Shown here in pieces: positions 39,773 through 46,829 of a stretch of DNA of 46,829 nt. The position numbers and the translations under genes are program-made. This DNA comes from an uncultured Clostridia bacterium. GTDB lineage: Bacteria > Bacillota > Clostridia > Oscillospirales > Oscillospiraceae. Location of the stretch: assembly GCA_946547105.1 (NCBI GenBank), contig CAMNOV010000007.1, positions 1 through 46,829 on the forward strand, given 5' to 3'. The first letter of the stretch is position 1. Each line of letters begins with the position of its first letter. The notes under the pieces were generated by a model. It was not told the DNA's origin and searched no databases. It saw nothing but the letters and a program-made list of their open reading frames with translations.

Positions 39773-42292
39773 ATGAAGCAATACAACGTGACAGGGATGA
39801 GCTGTGCGGCCTGCTCGGCCCGGGTGGAAAAGGCGGTCAGCGCCGTGCCCGGCGTCAGCAGCTGTGCCGTCAGCCTGCTGACCAATTCCATGGGCGTTGA
39901 GGGCACGGCTGCGCCTACGGCGATTATTGCCGCAGTTGAGGCCGCGGGCTACGGCGCCTCGGAAAAGGGCGCGGAGCGAAAGAGCGATCCGCGCGCGCAG
40001 GAGGAAGCGCTCGAGGATAAAGAAACGCCGCGGCTGCGGCGCCGTTTGATCGCCTCGATCGGCTTTTTGCTGCTTTTGATGTATATTTCGATGGGTCATC
40101 ACATGTGGGGCTGGCCGCTGCCCGGCTTCCTGGCAAAGGATCACGTGGCGATGGGCCTTGCGCAGCTGCTGCTGGCCGTCATCGTCATGGTCATCAACCA
40201 GAAGTTTTTTATCAGCGGCTTTAAGGGCCTGCTGCACCGTGCGCCCAACATGGACACGCTGGTCGCGCTCGGCTCGGCGGCTGCCTTTGTTTACAGCGTG
40301 TACGCGCTCTTTGCCATGAGCGGCGCGCAGCTCAGCGGCGGCAGCGAGGCCGCCATGCCCTGGATGAACGAGTTTTACTTTGAGTCCGCGGCCATGATCC
40401 TCACGCTCATCACCGTCGGCAAGATGCTGGAGGCGCGCTCCAAGGGCAAGACGACGGACGCGCTCAAGGGCCTGATGAAGCTCGCGCCGGAGACGGCCAC
40501 GGTCGTGCGCGGCGGCGAGGAGATCGTCGTTCCGGTCTCTGAGATCCGCTGCGGCGAGGAGTTTCTGGTGCGCCCGGGCGAGCATATCCCGGTGGACGGC
40601 GTCGTGCGCGAGGGCGCAAGCGCAGTGGATGAATCCGCCCTGACCGGCGAGAGCATCCCGGTAGATAAATCGGTCGGGGATACGGTCTCCGCCGCTACGG
40701 TCAACCAGCAGGGCTTCCTGCGCTGCGAGGCGACCCGCGTCGGCGAGGACACGACGCTCAGCCAGATCATCCGCATGGTCAGCGATGCGGCCGCGACGAA
40801 GGCTCCGATCGCCAAGGTCGCGGACAAGGTTTCCGGCGTGTTCGTGCCGGTCGTGATCGGCATTGCGCTCGTTACGACGCTCGTCTGGCTGCTGCTTGGA
40901 AAGGAGCTCGGCTTTGCGCTCGCGCGCGGCATCTCCGTGCTGGTCATCAGCTGCCCCTGCGCGCTCGGGCTCGCCACGCCCGTAGCCATCATGGTCGGCA
41001 GCGGCGTCGGCGCCAAACAGGGCGTGCTGTTCAAGACGGCGGCCTCGCTCGAATCCGCCGGTCGGATCGAGATCGTCGCGCTGGACAAGACCGGCACGAT
41101 CACCGAGGGCAAGCCGCGCGTGACGGATCTGCTGCCCGCCGAGGGCGAGAGCGAGGAGAGCTTTCTGCGCCTGGCCGCGGCGCTGGAGAGCCGCAGCGAG
41201 CATCCGCTGGCCCGCGCGGTGATGGATCTGGCAGCCGAGCGCCGCATTGAGCCGCCGGAGGCGCAGGACTTCCGGGCCCTGCCCGGCAACGGACTCAGCG
41301 CCGTGCTGGGCGGCCGGCAGCTGCTCGGCGGCAGCCTGCGTTATATCAGCGGTGTGGCCGAGATCCCGCCGGAGGCGGTGAAGGCCGCCGAAGCGCTGGC
41401 CGCCGAGGGCAAAACGCCTCTCTGCTTCGCCGAGGACGGCGTCTATCGCGGCTGCATCGCCGTGGCCGATACCATCAAACCCGAGAGCCCCGAGGCTGTG
41501 CGCCAGCTGAAAGGGATGGGGGTGCGCGTTGTTATGTTAACCGGAGACAACGAGCGCACGGCGAAAGCCATCGGTGTCCAGGCCGGTGTGGACGAGGTGA
41601 TCGCCGGCGTCCTGCCCGATGGGAAGGAGAGTGTGATCCGCCGCCTGGCGGGAGAAGGCAAGGTCTGCATGGTGGGCGACGGCATCAACGACGCCCCTGC
41701 GCTGACGCGGGCCGATCTCGGCGTCGCCATCGGCGCGGGAACGGACGTGGCGCTTGACGCGGCGGACGTGGTACTGGTCAACAGCCGCCTCAGCGACGTG
41801 CCGGCGGCGATCCGCCTGGGCCGCGCGGTGCTGCGGAACATCCACGAAAACCTGTTCTGGGCCTTTTTCTACAACAGCATCGGCATACCGATCGCGGCCG
41901 GCGTATTCAGCGGCCTGGGCCTGACGCTCAATCCCATGCTGGGTGCTGCGGCGATGAGCCTTTCGAGCTTCTGCGTGGTGTCGAACGCGCTGCGGCTGAA
42001 CCTGCTGGATATCCACGATCCGCGCCGGGACCGTATGATAAAGAAAAAAGAGAATCATAATAAACGCAAGGAGGAAGAACCGATGACAAAGACCATGAAG
42101 ATCGAGGGCATGATGTGCAAGCACTGCGAGGCCCGCGTCAAGAAGGCGCTGGAGGCCGTCGAGGGCGTGGAGCTGGCCGAGGTCAGCCATGAGGCCGGCA
42201 CGGCGGTCGTCACGCTCAAGGCGCCGGTCGACAACAGCGTGCTGAAGGCCGCGGTCGAGGCGCAGGACTACCCGGTGCTCGGCATCGAGTAA
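39773..42292 (+). CDS. copA: Cu(I)-exporting P1B-type ATPase CopA, fused in frame to a CopZ-like domain
   Basis: 839-codon frame. An N-terminal heavy-metal domain (GMSCAAC) precedes the ATPase core: TGES in the actuator, membrane Cys394-Pro-Cys396 ([11 protein letters not shown]), phosphorylated Asp438 in [14 protein letters not shown], and [12 protein letters not shown]. The last membrane helices have YNSIG and [15 protein letters not shown], the Cu(I) signature. CopA proper ends near residue 760. The frame then continues through [14 protein letters not shown] into a second metal domain with MCKHC. That domain has its own AAGGAGG and ATG (42083), so it may also be made separately as CopZ. 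A -1 shift at the A6 run (42044-42049) would stop at tandem TAA codons (42058-42063). Confidence 0.93.
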   Translation: MKQYNVTGMSCAACSARVEKAVSAVPGVSSCAVSLLTNSMGVEGTAAPTAIIAAVEAAGYGASEKGAERKSDPRAQEEALEDKETPRLRRRLIASIGFLLLLMYISMGHHMWGWPLPGFLAKDHVAMGLAQLLLAVIVMVINQKFFISGFKGLLHRAPNMDTLVALGSAAAFVYSVYALFAMSGAQLSGGSEAAMPWMNEFYFESAAMILTLITVGKMLEARSKGKTTDALKGLMKLAPETATVVRGGEEIVVPVSEIRCGEEFLVRPGEHIPVDGVVREGASAVDESALTGESIPVDKSVGDTVSAATVNQQGFLRCEATRVGEDTTLSQIIRMVSDAAATKAPIAKVADKVSGVFVPVVIGIALVTTLVWLLLGKELGFALARGISVLVISCPCALGLATPVAIMVGSGVGAKQGVLFKTAASLESAGRIEIVALDKTGTITEGKPRVTDLLPAEGESEESFLRLAAALESRSEHPLARAVMDLAAERRIEPPEAQDFRALPGNGLSAVLGGRQLLGGSLRYISGVAEIPPEAVKAAEALAAEGKTPLCFAEDGVYRGCIAVADTIKPESPEAVRQLKGMGVRVVMLTGDNERTAKAIGVQAGVDEVIAGVLPDGKESVIRRLAGEGKVCMVGDGINDAPALTRADLGVAIGAGTDVALDAADVVLVNSRLSDVPAAIRLGRAVLRNIHENLFWAFFYNSIGIPIAAGVFSGLGLTLNPMLGAAAMSLSSFCVVSNALRLNLLDIHDPRRDRMIKKKENHNKRKEEEPMTKTMKIEGMMCKHCEARVKKALEAVEGVELAEVSHEAGTAVVTLKAPVDNSVLKAAVEAQDYPVLGIE
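42083..42292 (+). CDS. copZ: Copper chaperone CopZ-like domain, probable internal start
   Basis: 69 residues, [21 protein letters not shown] at the start, with the Cu(I)-binding MCKHC pair and the usual ferredoxin-like pattern and length of CopZ. It lies in the same frame as copA, but AAGGAGG at 42068-42074 stands eight bases before the ATG, an ideal ribosome site that a mere fused domain would not need. Whether it is made alone, as a CopA tail, or both cannot be decided from the sequence. A terminator follows. Confidence 0.6.
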   Translation: MTKTMKIEGMMCKHCEARVKKALEAVEGVELAEVSHEAGTAVVTLKAPVDNSVLKAAVEAQDYPVLGIE

Positions 42293-42303
42293 ATCATGCT
42301 GTG

Positions 42304-42343
42304 ATGGAAAGCGGAAGGGGAGACCCTTCCGCTTTCCATTGTT
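42304..42343 (+). terminator. Terminator of the copper operon
   Basis: Perfect 16-bp stem (ATGGAAAGCGGAAGGG arm, GAGA loop) with a short TGTT tail. Confidence 0.85.
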
Positions 42344-42355
42344 CACAAAAATGTC

Positions 42356-42385
42356 TTGAAGCGCAAAGACGGCCTATGTTACAAT
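42356..42385 (+). promoter_or_regulatory. Promoter of the histidine kinase gene
   Basis: TTGAAG (42356-42361), an 18-base spacer and TACAAT (42380-42385), 34 bases before the start codon. Confidence 0.65.
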
Positions 42386-42418
42386 CGAAGCGTACGAAAA
42401 GAGGTCGCGAAACGGCTT

Positions 42419-43843
42419 ATGAAAAGCATTTATCTTCGAAATTTCATGGCGACGGCGATCCTGGTCACCGTCTGCCTTCTGATCATCAGCGTCGCCTTTG
42501 TCGGCATCGGGCGGCAGTACCTCATCAGCGAATACCAGGACAAGATGGACACCTGCGCGCAGGAGGTCTCACGCATCGCCGCGGCCGTATCGCGCAGCGA
42601 GAAGCTGTCGAGCTGGTCGCTGAGCATGAACCTGAGCGCCCTGTCCAACAGCACCGGCAACCACATCTTCGTCACCGACGCCGACGGGCTGATCGTCTCC
42701 TGTTCCGATCGCGCCATGCGCTGCGACCACCTGGGCAGGCACGTGAGCGGCGCCTTCTTCGACACGCTGGCGCAGGAGGGGCAGAATAAACAGATCAGCA
42801 GCCTTGACGGGATCTACGGCACGGGCCGCTATGTGGCTGCACGGGAGATCCGCGGCCAGGACAAGAGCGTCCTGGGCTATGTTTTCGTCAGCAGCGCCGT
42901 TGACAACATGCTCGGCGCCTGGCGTACGCTGCTGGGGATCGCGGCGGCGGTCGGCCTGGCGGTATTTGCGCTCGCCCTGCTGATGAGTCTGTTCTTCTCC
43001 AAGCGCATGGCGCGGCCGCTGGACGACATGGCCGAGGCCTCCCGTAAATTTGCGCGCGGCGATTTTTCCGTGCGCGTCAAGCAGGAGGACGACCCGACCG
43101 ACGAGATGGGCGCGCTGATCGAATCCTTCAACAAGATGGCCGACTCGCTGGAGAGCGCCGAGGCCCGGCGCAGCGAATTCATTGCGAATATCTCGCATGA
43201 GCTGCGCACGCCCATGACCACCATCGCCGGCTTTGCCGACGGCATCCTGGACGGCACCATCCCGCGCGAGGAGGAGGACAAATACCTCCGCTCCATCCGT
43301 GACGAGACCCGTCGTCTGAGCCGCCTGGTGCGGGAGATGCTGGACTTGTCGCAGATGCGCAGCCGGGCCTCCGATCCGGCGCGGCGCACGGTCTTCGATC
43401 TGACGGAGCTGATCTGCCAGACGATGCTGTCCTTTGAGGACCGCGCCTCCAAAAAGAATCTGGACGTGGATCCGCAGCTGCCGGACGATCCGATCATGGT
43501 CACGGCGGACAAGGACGCGATCACACAGGTCATCTACAATCTGATCGACAACGCGGTGAAGTTTGCGCACGCGGGCAGCTGCATCGTGATCCGGCTCTAT
43601 AAAGAGAACGGCAAGGCCTACGTCTCGGTCAAGGATGAGGGCGAGACGATCCCGCCGGAGGATCTGCCCTTCATCTTTGACCGCTTCCACAAATCCGACC
43701 GCTCGCGCAGCCTGGACAAGGACGGCGTCGGTCTGGGGCTGTACCTGGTCAAGTCCATCATCAACAGCCATGACGAAGATATCGCCGTCAAAAGCGAAAA
43801 CGGCGTGACCGAGTTCGTGTTCACGCTGAGTCTGGCGCAGTAA
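42419..43843 (+). CDS. Membrane sensor histidine kinase
   Basis: 474 residues. A first membrane segment (about residues 10-33), an extracytoplasmic sensor of ~130 residues and a second membrane segment (~165-190) lead into HAMP (ARPLDDMAEASRKFARGDFS). HisKA follows with phospho-acceptor His260 in ANISHELRTPM, then the ATPase domain (NLIDNAVKFA, KDEGETIPPEDLPFIFDRF, DGVGLGLYLVKSI). The G1 box reads DEGETI rather than DxGxG. The start at 42419 has GAGG 14 bases upstream, rather far. No response regulator is adjacent. The HtrA gene starts 18 bases later, suggesting a shared envelope-stress role. Confidence 0.93.
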   Translation: MKSIYLRNFMATAILVTVCLLIISVAFVGIGRQYLISEYQDKMDTCAQEVSRIAAAVSRSEKLSSWSLSMNLSALSNSTGNHIFVTDADGLIVSCSDRAMRCDHLGRHVSGAFFDTLAQEGQNKQISSLDGIYGTGRYVAAREIRGQDKSVLGYVFVSSAVDNMLGAWRTLLGIAAAVGLAVFALALLMSLFFSKRMARPLDDMAEASRKFARGDFSVRVKQEDDPTDEMGALIESFNKMADSLESAEARRSEFIANISHELRTPMTTIAGFADGILDGTIPREEEDKYLRSIRDETRRLSRLVREMLDLSQMRSRASDPARRTVFDLTELICQTMLSFEDRASKKNLDVDPQLPDDPIMVTADKDAITQVIYNLIDNAVKFAHAGSCIVIRLYKENGKAYVSVKDEGETIPPEDLPFIFDRFHKSDRSRSLDKDGVGLGLYLVKSIINSHDEDIAVKSENGVTEFVFTLSLAQ

Positions 43844-43861
43844 AGGGAATGGGGAAAAGCT

Positions 43862-45184
43862 ATGAGCAAAGACAACTGGTATCAGAGCGACAGCTGGTAT
43901 GAGCCGCTGCGGCGGCCCGAGCCGGCGGCTGCCGCGCCCGAAAAGAAGAAAAAAAAGACCTGGCCCTGGGTCCTGGGCATCGTTCTGCTGTCGCTGGCGA
44001 TCGTGATCGGCCTGTCGGTGGCGCTGCGCGATTCGGAGCCGCAGCAGGTCACGCTGCCGGATTTCCGCCTGCCGCACAGCGCGGAGCGCGGAGATTCGGA
44101 GGACAGCGCCAAGGAGCCCGACACAGGCAAGAACCGCAAGCCGAGCTTCCGGGAGTACTTCGATGCGCTCTATCCCCCGACGGAGACCGAGAGCGTCCGG
44201 GTGAACATCCCGCGCGGCAAGGCGGCGGGCGATTTCCGCATGGAGCTGAGCGCCGCGGAAGGGGAGGAGCTGACGCTGCAGGAGCTCTATGACCGCTGCG
44301 CGCCCTCCGTGGTCGGCATTGCCTCCTATACCCTCGGGAAGGTCGGTTACGGCTGGGGCAGCGGCGTGATTTTGAGCGAGGACGGCCTGATCATCACCAA
44401 CACCCACGTCGTGGCCGGCGCGGACAGCGCCACCGTGACGCTCTATGACAACCGGGAGTATGAGGCTGTGCTCGTCGGCGCCGACGCCATCAGCGATATC
44501 GCGGTGCTGAAGATCGACGCCACCGGCCTGCCCGCCGCCGTTTTCGGCGACAGCACGGCGCTGACGGTCGGCCAGCAGGTGGCCGCCATCGGAAACCCCC
44601 TCGGCGAGGAATTCCGCATGACGCTCACCGACGGCATCATCTCGGCCATCTCGCGCGACGTCAACTATAACGGCCGCACCATGACCCTCATGCAGACCAA
44701 CGCTGCCATCAACGAGGGCAACTCCGGCGGCCCGCTCTTCAACCGCTACGGCCAGGTCATCGGCATCACCAACATGAAAATGATGTCCACCGTGTCCAAT
44801 ATCGAGGGCATCGGCTTTGCCATTCCCTCCAGCACGGTTGTCAGCATGGTCAATGGCATCCTGGAAGAGGGGAAGGTCATCGGCCGCGTATCCATCGGCA
44901 TCACCATCGGCCCGATCCCCGACAGCGCCATGCAGGACTATGACCTGCCCGCGGGCCTGTATATCGCCTCGGTCAGCGCCGGCTCGGACGCCGAGGCCAA
45001 GGGCCTGCGGGTCGGCGATATCCTGATGGAGGTCAACGGCCAGCCGGTCACGGAGACCAAGCAGGTGGCCGAGATCAAGGACCAGTTCAGCGTGGGCGAC
45101 GAGCTGCTGTTCAAGATCTGGCGCGACGGAGAGATCTTCGAGGTCTCCGTCGCCCTGGTCGACACCATCGACGTCTACGGCTGA
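43862..45184 (+). CDS. htrA: Membrane-anchored HtrA/DegP-type serine protease with PDZ domain
   Basis: 440-residue envelope quality-control protease. A proline-rich cytoplasmic head, one membrane anchor (WPWVLGIVLLSLAIVIGLSV, about residues 36-57) and a linker precede the trypsin-like domain. The triad is His182 in TNTHVVAG, Asp212 in SDIAVLKID and Ser288 in GNSGGPLFN. One PDZ domain ends it (~residues 345-440, YIASVSAGSDAEAKGLRVGD). GGGGAAAAG precedes the ATG. It is co-transcribed with the histidine kinase, an arrangement that recalls CssRS control of htrA in Bacillus. Confidence 0.95.
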   Translation: MSKDNWYQSDSWYEPLRRPEPAAAAPEKKKKKTWPWVLGIVLLSLAIVIGLSVALRDSEPQQVTLPDFRLPHSAERGDSEDSAKEPDTGKNRKPSFREYFDALYPPTETESVRVNIPRGKAAGDFRMELSAAEGEELTLQELYDRCAPSVVGIASYTLGKVGYGWGSGVILSEDGLIITNTHVVAGADSATVTLYDNREYEAVLVGADAISDIAVLKIDATGLPAAVFGDSTALTVGQQVAAIGNPLGEEFRMTLTDGIISAISRDVNYNGRTMTLMQTNAAINEGNSGGPLFNRYGQVIGITNMKMMSTVSNIEGIGFAIPSSTVVSMVNGILEEGKVIGRVSIGITIGPIPDSAMQDYDLPAGLYIASVSAGSDAEAKGLRVGDILMEVNGQPVTETKQVAEIKDQFSVGDELLFKIWRDGEIFEVSVALVDTIDVYG

Positions 45185-45197
45185 ATGGGATGCAGTT

Positions 45198-45986
45198 ATG
45201 AAAGAAAAGGGAAGCGACCGACGGAGGAAAAGCTCTGTCAAATGGATCGGCTGGCTGTTCGGCCTTCTTGCCGTGCTTGCGTTTTTGGCGCTTTTTGTCT
45301 ATGCTGACCGGAAGCTGCCGGAAAAGGCCTTCCGGGATCCGGCACGGTACGGGGAGATCTTTTCGGATCGGAAGGACCTGCGGACGGGCTTCGTGGTCTT
45401 TCCGCCTGCCATCCCGGACAGCGGGATGGAAAACGGACCGGAGTTTTATTACGCCTATTGGTCAAGCGTTTTTGATCCCGGGGCGGAGGTCTTCCTGCGC
45501 TGCACTTACAGCGAGTCTGATTTCCTAACGGAGCTGGATCGCCTGGAGCACTACGCCCATGAACTGTCACCGGACCGGACGAGCGAGATCTACGAGCCGC
45601 ATCCTTTTCATCGGGACGAACGTGGCCTGTTTTCCTACCCGGCCTATATCGCGATCCTGGCGGATAACTATGCCTATGAATATGCGCTGATCACCGGGGA
45701 GCGCGAGATCACTTACGTGTATTTCGCCTTTCGCCACCCCGGAGAATTCAGGGCGGTCCCAGCCGACTGTCTCCCCGAGCCCTTTGAGGGCTACTTGAAC
45801 AGGGACCAGGGCATGGTCAATATTTACCGGTTCAAAGAGCATGGTGAAAAGAACTTTTATTATGTTGAATATGAGAGGAGTGCGGAGAAATCTCCGTCGG
45901 AAGGGAGGGGCTTGCCCCTCCTAAACAAAAACCGTCTCCCTTCTTCGGAAGGGAGACGGTTTTTGCTATTTATGGCTTCCCCTTGA
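45198..45986 (+). CDS. Hypothetical membrane-anchored protein with aberrant C-terminus
   Basis: I do not recognise the family. Residues ~14-37 form a membrane anchor (VKWIGWLFGLLAVLAFLALF) and the rest appears extracytoplasmic, acidic and aromatic-rich. From about residue 230 the frame runs through a GGAGGGG/CCCCTCC hairpin, then a complete rho-independent terminator (45927-45964), and stops at the TGA inside a dispersed repeat. The last ~30 residues are therefore probably not ancestral. A TAA in the +1 frame at 45922 lies just before the terminator, so a small frameshift or repeat insertion may have removed the original end. It follows htrA by 13 bases and may share its mRNA. Confidence 0.65.
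   Translation: MKEKGSDRRRKSSVKWIGWLFGLLAVLAFLALFVYADRKLPEKAFRDPARYGEIFSDRKDLRTGFVVFPPAIPDSGMENGPEFYYAYWSSVFDPGAEVFLRCTYSESDFLTELDRLEHYAHELSPDRTSEIYEPHPFHRDERGLFSYPAYIAILADNYAYEYALITGEREITYVYFAFRHPGEFRAVPADCLPEPFEGYLNRDQGMVNIYRFKEHGEKNFYYVEYERSAEKSPSEGRGLPLLNKNRLPSSEGRRFLLFMASP
45927..45964 (+). terminator. Terminator overlapping the end of the hypothetical gene
   Basis: Perfect 16-bp stem AAAAACCGTCTCCCTT / AAGGGAGACGGTTTTT with a CTTCGG loop. It would end the kinase-htrA transcript, yet lies inside the open frame of the preceding gene. Confidence 0.92.
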
Positions 45987-46022
45987 GGGGAAGCTGTCGA
46001 GCGAAGCGAGACTGATGAGGTG
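45974..46022 (+). repeat. Dispersed palindromic repeat, copy 2
   Basis: GGCTTCCCCTTGAGGGGAAG, GCTGTC, a short hairpin (GAGCGAAGCGAG) and ACTGATGAGGTG. It has the same ends as copy 1 at 8035-8097 but a different centre. An inverted end-like CCACCTCATC lies nearby at about 46043-46052. The remaining bases up to 46097 show nothing else. Confidence 0.75.
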
Positions 46023-46097
46023 TCGAAAAGAATTTGGGCTGATCCACCTCATCCACGCCAGTGCGAGGAACTGCGACCGCCGCGGCAGGGAGTGATC

Positions 46098-46829
46098 CTA
46101 CCGGCACAAAAAGCAGTGCCATTCCTCCTCGCAGAAGTGCTCCTCAACGGTGAAGCCGTTTTTCTCCAGCGCGGCGCGCACCTCGTCCTGCCGGCCCTCG
46201 ATGATGCCGGAGCAGATGAAGTGGCCGCCCTCCGCCAGGAAGTCCCGCACGAAAGCGGAGAGGGGAATGATCACGTCGGAGACGATATTGGCCAGCACCA
46301 GGCCGTAGCCGCTGCCGAGCTCCTTCCGCAGCCCGCGGTCGGAGAGGATATCCCCGGCGTAGACCTTGAAGCGCTCTGCGCCGATGCCGTTGAGCGCGGC
46401 GTTGGCCATCGCCACGTCCGGCGCCTTGGGGTCGATGTCGCAGCCGACGCAGCTCGCGCTGCCCAGCACCAGCGCGCCGATGCCGAGGATGCCGCTGCCG
46501 CAGCCGAGATCGAGCACGCGCAGATCGGGCGCGGCAAAGCGCTCGAGCGCCGCCAGACACATGCGCGTGGTGGCGTGGCTGCCGGTGCCGAAGATCAGGC
46601 CCGGATCGAGCCGCAGCGGCACGCGGCCGTCGGCAGGGACCTCCTCCCATTCCGGCACGACCACCAGCTTTTCGCCGACCTCGATCGGCTTATAGTACTC
46701 GCGCCAGTTGTTCTCCCAGTCGCTGTCCTCCACGTAGGAGACGGTGATCGCGGGATAGGCCTCGCGCATCGCCTTGAGGAGGCCGCGCCCGCCCTCGTCG
46801 TCGGCCAGATAGCACTTGATGCGGCTGAC
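46098..46829 (-). CDS. prmA: Ribosomal protein L11 methyltransferase PrmA, 5' end outside window
   Basis: SAM-dependent enzyme that trimethylates ribosomal protein L11. The visible 243 codons hold the end of the N-terminal L11-recognition domain, the linker DSDWENNWREYYKPIEVG and the catalytic domain. The latter contains FGTGSHATTRMCLAALE, LDLGCGSGILGIGA (SAM loop), GCDIDP and LANIVSDVIIPL, and the protein ends EEEWHCFLCR. The frame stays open from the ATG at 46769 to the window edge and reads SRIKCYLADDEGG there, so that ATG is internal and the true start lies beyond 46829. Confidence 0.96.
   Translation of the reverse strand, partial: VSRIKCYLADDEGGRGLLKAMREAYPAITVSYVEDSDWENNWREYYKPIEVGEKLVVVPEWEEVPADGRVPLRLDPGLIFGTGSHATTRMCLAALERFAAPDLRVLDLGCGSGILGIGALVLGSASCVGCDIDPKAPDVAMANAALNGIGAERFKVYAGDILSDRGLRKELGSGYGLVLANIVSDVIIPLSAFVRDFLAEGGHFICSGIIEGRQDEVRAALEKNGFTVEEHFCEEEWHCFLCR

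Overview
The window reads as a chromosomal segment of a GC-rich, anaerobic, spore-forming Clostridia. An Oscillospiraceae-like gut bacterium (Flavonifractor/Oscillibacter/Lawsonibacter type) fits best. The grounds are strong AGGAGG ribosome binding sites, TTGACA/TATAAT promoters, a CIRCE-controlled groESL operon, a spoVAC gene, a ferredoxin-type aldo/keto reductase, dockerin/cohesin surface proteins, and short dispersed palindromic repeats. The genus is inference; no 16S gene is present. There is no phage, IS element or CRISPR array. Three stretches stand out from ordinary housekeeping content and are described below.

Layout, left half. 1-1290 holds groEL (cut by the window edge), groES and their CIRCE promoter. 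1340-3402 is a lipid kinase and an RNA methyltransferase on the minus strand with an ATGA overlap. 3465-5901 carries an SDR, a YgjP-type metallopeptidase and an L,D-transpeptidase. galT and spoVAC follow. 8162-11205 is a minus-strand operon of a double-DUF1538 membrane protein, a double PII-like protein and two small proteins. DegV and an aldo/keto reductase are divergent around 12.2 kb. A small lipoprotein, recG and apbE follow, then a tRNA-Arg(CCG) and a sugar O-acetyltransferase.

Centre (18.67-27.52 kb). A co-oriented catabolic locus encodes a Gfo/Idh/MocA dehydrogenase, a two-subunit transketolase, a complete TRAP transporter (DctP, DctQ, DctM), a FadR-type GntR regulator, a D-2-hydroxyacid dehydrogenase and a glycerate 2-kinase. 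Together they suggest uptake of a sugar acid, oxidation to a keto acid, removal of a two-carbon ketol unit by transketolase, and funnelling of the three-carbon remainder through glycerate to 2-phosphoglycerate. I do not recognise a described pathway with exactly this gene set. It is the best candidate for an undescribed system here.

Right half. After a DUF4234-like protein, thpR, a GPH-family symporter and a PepV-type dipeptidase comes a 2157-residue secreted subtilase with an internal and a C-terminal dockerin and its own cohesin-like domain. It is followed directly by a cohesin-like, proline-repeat, sortase-anchored surface protein. This pair could form a small cell-surface proteolytic complex. 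Next is a copper operon, csoR-copA, in which copA runs in frame into a copZ-like domain that still has its own Shine-Dalgarno sequence and ATG. A histidine kinase without a response regulator, an HtrA protease, an unknown membrane-anchored protein whose end runs through a terminator and a dispersed repeat, and a partial prmA close the window.

Most other long open frames, especially antisense to the subtilase and recG, are artefacts of GC-rich codon use. All functional calls come from reading motifs by eye; no database search was run.
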